A DNA stretch of 64,000 bases from Streptomyces sp. NL15-2K (GTDB lineage: Bacteria > Actinomycetota > Actinomycetes > Streptomycetales > Streptomycetaceae): NCBI RefSeq assembly GCF_030551255.1, contig NZ_CP130630.1, positions 2,709,501 to 2,773,500 of the forward strand, given 5' to 3'. Under the pieces are notes generated by a model. The model was not told where the DNA came from, ran no database searches, and saw only the letters and a program-made list of their open reading frames with translations. The position numbers and the translations under genes are program-made. Shown piece by piece: positions 59,322-64,000 of the stretch. The first letter of the stretch is position 1. Each line of letters opens with the position of its first letter.

Positions 59322-60311
59322 TCAGTTGTGGCTGTGCAGGATCTCGTTCAGGCCACCCCACACCGCGTTGTTCGGGCGGGCCTCGACCGTGCCGGTGACC
59401 GAGTTGCGGCGGAAGAGGATGTTGGAGGCGCCGGACAGCTCGCGGGCCTTGACGATCTGGCCGTCGGGCATGGTGACGCGGGTGCCCGCGGTGACGTACA
59501 GACCGGCCTCGACCACGCACTCGTCGCCGAGCGCGATACCGACGCCCGCCTCGGCGCCGATCAGGCAGCGCTCGCCGATGGAGATGATCACGTTTCCGCC
59601 GCCGGAGAGCGTGCCCATCGTCGAGGCACCGCCGCCGATGTCGGAGCCGTCGCCGATCACGACGCCCGCGGAGATACGGCCCTCGACCATCGACGTGCCG
59701 AGCGTGCCCGCGTTGAAGTTGACGAAGCCCTCGTGCATGACCGTGGTGCCCGCGGCGAGGTGCGCGCCGAGGCGGACCCGGTCGGCGTCGGCGATGCGGA
59801 CGCCCTTCGGGGCGACGTAGTCCGTCATGCGCGGGAACTTGTCGACGGAGGTCACCTGGAGGTGCAGGCCCTCGGCGCGGGCGTTCAGGCGGACCTTCTC
59901 GATGTCGTCGACGGCGACCGGGCCGAGCGAGGTCCAGGCGACGTTGGCGAGGAAGCCGAACATGCCGTCCAGGCTCTGGCCGTGCGGCTTGACCAGGCGG
60001 TGCGAGAGCAGGTGCAGGCGCAGGTAGACGTCGTGCGCGTCGATCGGCTTGTCGTCGAGGGAGCCGATGACCGTGCGGACCGCGACGACCTCGACGCCCC
60101 GACGGGCGTCCGGGCCGATGGCCGCGGTCGCGCCTCCGCCCAGCAGCTCCGCGGCACGCTCGGCGGACAGCCGCTCGGTGCCGGACGGGCCGGGCTCGAC
60201 GGTGAGCTCGGGCGCGGGGAACCAGGTGTCGAGGACGGTGCCGTCGGCGGCGACCGTGGCGAGGCCGGCGGCAACGGCGCCGGTGGTGCGAGGGGCAGTC
60301 GTGTCGGTCAT
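59322..60311 (-). CDS. dapD: Tetrahydrodipicolinate N-succinyltransferase
   Basis: 329 residues. Actinobacterial-type DapD with an N-terminal domain (about 1-150) and a left-handed beta-helix of hexapeptide repeats ([40 protein letters not shown]). It succinylates tetrahydrodipicolinate in diaminopimelate synthesis, using succinyl-CoA, and is essential for cell wall and lysine supply. Confidence 0.88.
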   Translation of the reverse strand: MTDTTAPRTTGAVAAGLATVAADGTVLDTWFPAPELTVEPGPSGTERLSAERAAELLGGGATAAIGPDARRGVEVVAVRTVIGSLDDKPIDAHDVYLRLHLLSHRLVKPHGQSLDGMFGFLANVAWTSLGPVAVDDIEKVRLNARAEGLHLQVTSVDKFPRMTDYVAPKGVRIADADRVRLGAHLAAGTTVMHEGFVNFNAGTLGTSMVEGRISAGVVIGDGSDIGGGASTMGTLSGGGNVIISIGERCLIGAEAGVGIALGDECVVEAGLYVTAGTRVTMPDGQIVKARELSGASNILFRRNSVTGTVEARPNNAVWGGLNEILHSHN

Positions 60312-60436
60312 ACGGGCAACCTAACCGGCCGGGCGGGGTGAGGGCGAACCGGTGCGCACGGCGTCTCATGTGCCGGGCACACCGGCCGGGAGCGGGCCCT
60401 GATCAGGGCGGCCTCAGGCTTCTGATCAGGGCGCCC

Positions 60437-61070
60437 TCACGGCTTCTCGCCCTTCCTGTCCACCACCGCCACCGCCAGCCGTGCCGAGCTGATCACGACG
60501 TCTCCCTTGCCCCAGTCCTCGTTCCGGCTGCTCCGGTCCAGCGACCGGTACCCCGCGCAGAGCCAGGTGTCCGGGTCGAGGAGCACCTCGTCACGGGAGG
60601 TGTCCGAGACGCTCTTCAGGTACAGCGCGTAGGCGCCGCGCCCCGCTTCGTCCTGGACCTCCGCTACCCGCACGCCTGGGATCGTGGCGAGGGCGCGGTA
60701 GACCTTGGCGAGGCCGGCGGGATCGTACGCGTACACCCGGCTGAGGACGGCCATGAGGGCCCGGTACTGGCCCGGTACTCCTGCTGGGTACCGGACCCGA
60801 CCTTGTTGGTGGCGTCGAAGAAAGCGCGCGCCTTCGCCCGCACCTTCGCCGGATCGTCCGGCAGGCTCTTGAGGAACTCGTCCTCGGCCGAGTGGTCGTC
60901 GTCGAAGCGGCCGTTCACCGTCTTCGGATCGGTGTACGCCGTCCGGTCCTCGTTCGTCCGTCGGCCCGGCCGCACGTCATCCGTCGCGTTCCTGTCGACG
61001 GACTTCACGTAAATCCACTGCCCGTCGCGCGCGATGACCCCGGGACGGGCGGCGATCGCGTCGGCGGCTT
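60437..61070 (-). pseudogene. CU044_5270-family protein, C-terminal remnant, frameshifted
   Basis: On the minus strand a reading frame from about 61070 gives ARPGVIARDGQWIYVKSVD, then DEFLKSLPDDPAKVRAKARA up to QQEYRA near 60780. It resumes in another frame as LMAVLSRVYAYDPAGLAKVY to the stop at 60437. The frame change coincides with an exact 11-bp tandem duplication (60758-60768 and 60769-60779). The N-terminal half with the membrane segment is missing and the gene fuses to sigma-factor remains. CU044_5270 proteins normally follow SigE-family sigma genes. Confidence 0.7.
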
Positions 61071-61433
61071 CGCGAGGCCTGCGCCAACTGCGCGGCGACT
61101 CGGTCGTCGGCGTGCTCGGACCAGGTCTCGGCCACCGGGTCGTGCCCGGTACGGGCCAGCGCCCGCAGGCCCCCTAGGTTGCCCGCGATGCCGTAGAGCC
61201 AGGGGCGGGCGCTGGGGCGGGTGGTGTCGTAGCGGGACCGGATGCGGAAGGCGGTCAGGAAGGTCTCCGCGGTGATGTCGTCGGCGGCGCCCGCGCCCAG
61301 CCGCCGTGCCACGTAGCGGTGGATGTCGGGGGCGTACCGGTCGTAGAGGCGGGCGAAGAGCTCCGGTTCCTCCAGGGACTGGGCGACGACCTGGGCGTCC
61401 TCGGGCGGAGGACGGGTCCGGTGGTCCGGTCAC
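61071..61433 (-). pseudogene. SigE-family ECF sigma factor, N-terminal remnant
   Basis: Region 2 is recognisable: PELFARLYDRYAPDIHRYVA, DDITAETFLTAF and RPWLYGIAGNL, followed by ARTGHDPVAETWSEHADDRV. After AAQLAQA near 61080 sigma homology ends and the C-terminal half of the CU044_5270 gene begins, so region 4 is deleted. The GTG with GGAGG at 61433 is out of frame with region 2, so the 5' part also appears frameshifted. Confidence 0.7.
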
Positions 61434-61503
61434 GTGACGGCCTCCGTGGGTGTGGGTCGGGGTGAGCATGTCACCCGCTGTTCCCCGAAGGCGGCGGAAC
61501 GGT

Positions 61504-62049
61504 TCACGCCGAGCCGCTGATGACCCGCGCCAGCACCTGACGCGCGTACCCCTCGTCGTACGGTGTCCCCGTCAGCAGCACCTGCAGACAGATCCCGTCC
61601 AGCAACGCGACCAGCGCCCGCGCGGTGACCGGGTCCGTGCGGTGGGCGAGGCGGGCGGCGAGGTCCTCGGCCCATTCGGCGGCTACCGGGCGCAGGGCGG
61701 GGCGGCGCAGGGCGGCGAGGTAGAGCTCGTACTCCAGCTCGACAGCGGTGCGTTCGCCCGCCAGCCACTCGCCCAGCAGGCCGGCGAGTTCGGCGGCCAG
61801 GTCGGTGCGCGGGTCGGCCAGGCCGCCGCGGGCGGCGACCGCCTTGGCGAAGCCCTCGTTCGCCTGCCGGAGCGCCGCGACCATCAGGTCGTCGAGACTC
61901 TCGAAGTGGTACGTCGTGGAGCCGAGCGGCACATCGGCCTCAGCGGCGACCGTGCGATGGCTCAGTCCGGCGAGGCCCTTCTCCCCCACGACCCGGATCG
62001 CCGCGTCGATGATCCGCTGCCGTCGGTCGGGGTCGTATCGCCGGGGCAT
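61504..62049 (-). CDS. TetR-family regulator of the SMR pump
   Basis: 181 residues. Helix-turn-helix AGLSHRTVAAEADVPLGSTT (about 27-46), followed by YHFESLDDLM. Its ATG overlaps the stop of the SMR gene (TGATG), so the two are co-transcribed and it probably represses both through the palindrome at 62371-62384. Confidence 0.83.
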   Translation of the reverse strand: MPRRYDPDRRQRIIDAAIRVVGEKGLAGLSHRTVAAEADVPLGSTTYHFESLDDLMVAALRQANEGFAKAVAARGGLADPRTDLAAELAGLLGEWLAGERTAVELEYELYLAALRRPALRPVAAEWAEDLAARLAHRTDPVTARALVALLDGICLQVLLTGTPYDEGYARQVLARVISGSA

Positions 62050-62369
62050 CAGTGCGCACCGCCCAGGTTCAGCACCACCACGCCGACGATGATCAGCGCG
62101 ATGCCGGCCGCCTTGGTGGCGGTCATGCCCTCTCCCAGGAACGCGAACCCGATGGCGGCGATGGCCGCGGTGCCGACCCCGGCCCAGATCGCGTACGCGG
62201 TACCGACCGACACGGTCTTCAGCGTCTGGGCGAGCAGGGCGAAGGAGACGACGTAGCCGAGGGCGGTGAGCAGCGAGGGCAGCAGTTTGGTGAAGCCTTC
62301 GGTGTACTTCATGGCCGTCGTCGCGGCCACCTCGGCGGCTATGGCGCCGGCGAGCATCAGGTATCCCAT
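62049..62369 (-). CDS. SMR-family small multidrug efflux protein (EmrE/QacE type)
   Basis: 106 residues with four membrane segments. Key Glu in the first (GAIAAEVAATTAMK), KTVSVGTAYAIWAGVGT in the third, and LGEGMTATKAAGIALII in the last: all SMR hallmarks. Exports cationic drugs as a dimer driven by protons. ATG 62369 is preferred over 62411, which would lie inside the operator. Confidence 0.87.
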   Translation of the reverse strand: MGYLMLAGAIAAEVAATTAMKYTEGFTKLLPSLLTALGYVVSFALLAQTLKTVSVGTAYAIWAGVGTAAIAAIGFAFLGEGMTATKAAGIALIIVGVVVLNLGGAH

Positions 62370-62370
62370 G

Positions 62371-62384
62371 TGTACGAGCGTACA
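62371..62384. promoter_or_regulatory. TetR operator upstream of the SMR gene
   Basis: TGTACGagCGTACA is a perfect 6-bp inverted repeat with a 2-nt centre, directly upstream of the SMR start codon. It fits a TetR-family operator. Confidence 0.65.
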
Positions 62385-62515
62385 TATCCGATGTGGAGGC
62401 CGCTCACGCAAACGCCTGCCGGGAACTCACCTGCTCCACTAGTGTTTCACCGTTCACCTAACTTCCCCATCACCGGCCGCAGCCGTCGCCACGGGCGCCG
62501 CTGGAGGAACCACGC

Positions 62516-63349
62516 ATGCCAGAAAGCAAGTCCCGGCCCCCGCAGAACCAGCCGTGGGAGAGCGGCTGGACTCCGGACACCTCCCGGGTACCGGGAACGC
62601 GACGTCTGTGGCTGGCCGGCGCACTGGCGCTGGCCACCGTCGCCGCGTGCCTGACCGCGATAGCCATGACGGACAAGCATTCTGACGACCGGTCACCGTC
62701 GCCCCAGGGCCAGGCGGCCGGCACGGACCCGACCGGCCCCGGTCTGATCTCCTTCGCCACGCCTTCCACGAGCGGCGCCGCGACGCCGGGCAGGAAGAGC
62801 GACGCGCCTGCCGCCCGCACCACCACGAAGGCACCCAGCCCGCACGGCTCGTCCTCCGCGCCCCCGCCCGCAGACCCGCCCAAGTCGCCCACCACGCGCC
62901 CCAGTTCGCCGGACGAGAAGCCGCCCGCCGCCATCTGGCGATCGGTCCGCTCGGTCAACTACCCCGACCGCTACTGGCACATCAGCGGCGGCCTGGTGCG
63001 GCTCGACCCGGTCGGCGGCTCGGAATCCCGCGAGGACTCCACCTTCAAGCTGGTCAAGGGCCTGGCCGACAGTTCCTGCCAGTCCTTTGCCACGGCCGAC
63101 GGCAAGTATCTCCGCCACCGTGACTTCGTCCTGCGCGCGGACCGCAACGACGGCTCGTCCCTCTTCAAACAGGACGCCACGTTCTGCCCCCGCACCTCGC
63201 CGGTGTCCGGCGCGATCAGGCTGGAGTCGGTCAACTTCCCGGGCCGCTTCCTGCGCCACAAGGACTTCACGCTCCGCCTGGAGTCGTACCAGCACAGCAG
63301 CCTGTACCAGGCGGACTCGTCGTTCCGGCTGGTGGCCGGGCTGGCCTGA
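62516..63349 (+). CDS. Membrane-anchored protein with AbfB arabinofuranose-binding domain
   Basis: 277 residues. Basic N-terminus, one membrane segment (LWLAGALALATVAACLTAIA, about 31-50), a long Pro/Ser/Thr linker (55-135), then an AbfB (CBM42-type) beta-trefoil with repeats SVNYPDRYWHIS, DGKYLRHRDFVLR and SVNFPGRFLRHKDFTLR. CBM42 binds arabinofuranose side chains; no catalytic domain is present. It may hold arabinan-bearing polymers at the cell surface. Confidence 0.75.
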   Translation: MPESKSRPPQNQPWESGWTPDTSRVPGTRRLWLAGALALATVAACLTAIAMTDKHSDDRSPSPQGQAAGTDPTGPGLISFATPSTSGAATPGRKSDAPAARTTTKAPSPHGSSSAPPPADPPKSPTTRPSSPDEKPPAAIWRSVRSVNYPDRYWHISGGLVRLDPVGGSESREDSTFKLVKGLADSSCQSFATADGKYLRHRDFVLRADRNDGSSLFKQDATFCPRTSPVSGAIRLESVNFPGRFLRHKDFTLRLESYQHSSLYQADSSFRLVAGLA

Positions 63350-63358
63350 GCACGAGAA

Positions 63359-63384
63359 ACGGCGACGCCCGAAGGCGTCGCCGT
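63359..63384. terminator. Bidirectional terminator
   Basis: ACGGCGACGCC (63359-63369) pairs perfectly with 63374-63384 around CGAA. It lies between the convergent AbfB-domain and DUF59 genes. Confidence 0.7.
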
Positions 63385-63403
63385 TCGCACCGGCTGGTCG
63401 ATC

Positions 63404-63736
63404 TCAGACGTTGAACCCGAGCGCCCGCAGCTGCTCCCGGCCGTCGTCCGTGATCTTGTCGGGACCCCACGGCGGCATCCAGACCCAGTTGATGCGCAGC
63501 TCGTTGACCAGGCCGTCCGTGGCGGACTTGGCCTGGTCCTCGATGACGTCGGTCAGCGGACAGGCCGCCGAGGTCAGGGTCATGTCGATGGTCGCGATGT
63601 TCGCGTCGTCGATGGTGATGCCGTAGATCAGGCCGAGATTGACGACGTCGATGCCCAGTTCGGGGTCGACGACGTCGTACAGCGCCTCGCGGACTTCCTC
63701 TTCCGAGGCGGGCTTGATCTCAATGGTCTCGCTCAT
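63404..63736 (-). CDS. sufT: DUF59/MIP18-family iron-sulfur assembly factor (SufT type)
   Basis: 110 residues. The DUF59 core has DVVDPELGIDVVNLGLIYG and the conserved Cys in TSAACPLTD, followed by WVWMPPWGPDKITDDGR. It helps mature iron-sulfur proteins. The start overlaps the sufU stop by 4 nt, the usual end of the actinobacterial suf operon. Confidence 0.82.
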   Translation of the reverse strand: MSETIEIKPASEEEVREALYDVVDPELGIDVVNLGLIYGITIDDANIATIDMTLTSAACPLTDVIEDQAKSATDGLVNELRINWVWMPPWGPDKITDDGREQLRALGFNV

Positions 63737-64000
63737 GCCGTCTTCCTTTCGGCGTCGGCTCCGCCCAGCGCCTGGGCCGTCGCGTCCTTCCACGCCATCC
63801 AGCTCAGGAGGGCGCACTTCACCCGCGCCGGGTACTTGGAGACACCGGCGAACGCGACCGCGTCCTCCAGCACCTCCTCCATGGCGTCGTCCGGCTCGAT
63901 CCGGCCCTTGGACTGCATCAGTTCCAGGAAGGTCTCCTGGATCTTCTGCGCCTCGGCCAGCTGCTTGCCGACGAGGAGTTCGTTCAGTACGGAGGCGGAG
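63733..64000 (-). CDS. sufU: SufU-type iron-sulfur scaffold protein, C-terminal part
   Basis: Only the last 88 codons are inside the window. They include LNELLVGKQLAEAQKIQETF and YPARVKCALLSWMAWKDA, with the third zinc/cluster Cys of SufU (NifU family). It transfers sulfur from SufS for Fe-S cluster building. The gene continues beyond the right edge. Confidence 0.8.
   Translation of the reverse strand, partial: SASVLNELLVGKQLAEAQKIQETFLELMQSKGRIEPDDAMEEVLEDAVAFAGVSKYPARVKCALLSWMAWKDATAQALGGADAERKTA

Noticed and set aside
1..64000. CRISPR arrays, intact insertion sequences, integrase or attachment sites
   Set aside because: No regularly spaced repeats with unique spacers and no transposase or integrase gene could be found on either strand.

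Overview
The window is high-GC actinobacterial DNA, almost certainly from a Streptomyces chromosome. The reasons are the codon bias, GTG and TTG starts, ATGA/GTGA stop-start coupling throughout, Tat-type exported enzymes, CUT1 sugar transporters with no ATPase of their own, an actinobacterial-type DapD, a SigE-family ECF sigma factor with a beta-propeller anti-sigma-like partner, and dispersed GC-rich palindromes typical of streptomycetes. It looks like a soil or plant-litter saprophyte with a large pectin-degrading capacity.

Region 1 (1-24064) is a pectin and arabinan utilisation locus. It encodes a PL9-type pectate lyase (cut by the window edge), three PL1 pectate lyases, a PL1-CE8 fusion, two tandem CE8 pectin methylesterases, a CE12 rhamnogalacturonan acetylesterase, two GH43 proteins and a dienelactone-hydrolase-like esterase. 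It also has a CUT1 sugar transporter whose binding protein lies apart from its permeases, a Gfo/Idh/MocA oxidoreductase, a DUF6807 protein, and a GntR - DHDPS-type - IlvD/Edd dehydratase set for intracellular sugar-acid catabolism. Most genes on the minus strand overlap their neighbours by 4-8 nt. Pectin would be cut and de-esterified outside, imported as oligomers, and oxidised inside.

Region 2 (24200-35800) holds a metallo-beta-lactamase-fold gene broken by a palindromic repeat, a mycothiol/DinB-like protein, an MFS exporter, and the oxidative galacturonate branch: uronate dehydrogenase divergent from 5-dehydro-4-deoxyglucarate dehydratase. The dehydratase is linked to a TIM-barrel-like gene of unknown function by a chain of four overlapping six-codon mini-ORFs. 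A DeoR-controlled polyol-type transporter with a zinc dehydrogenase follows.

Region 3 (35700-45600) has a TerD-domain protein, an epoxide-hydrolase-like enzyme whose start codon is not canonical, a TetR regulator, a LacI-controlled CUT1 transporter with a readable promoter and operator, a hairpin MITE-like element, and an ACC deaminase with its GntR regulator and a clear operator.

Region 4 (45500-50600) is a Ro60/Rsr (TROVE) locus. Upstream of the gene lie a Y RNA with a circularly permuted tRNA-like module (YrlA type) and a second structured RNA. A PhoX phosphatase with a PHO box is next to them.

Region 5 (50700-64000) is mostly housekeeping and stress-related: a secreted nuclease, an ArsR/SRPBCC pair, DUF3618 and holin-superfamily membrane proteins, dapA, dapD, an ECF sigma factor carrying an in-frame palindrome insertion, a decayed sigma/CU044_5270 pair, a TetR-SMR efflux pair, an arabinose-binding-domain surface protein, and the end of the SUF iron-sulfur operon.

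The most notable observations are the ~194 bp MITE inserted in frame after the second codon of the PL9 lyase gene (which brings in a TTA codon), the Y RNA locus, the chain of mini-ORFs, and four copies of one palindromic repeat with different effects on their host genes. No CRISPR array, rRNA, true tRNA, intact insertion sequence or prophage was seen.
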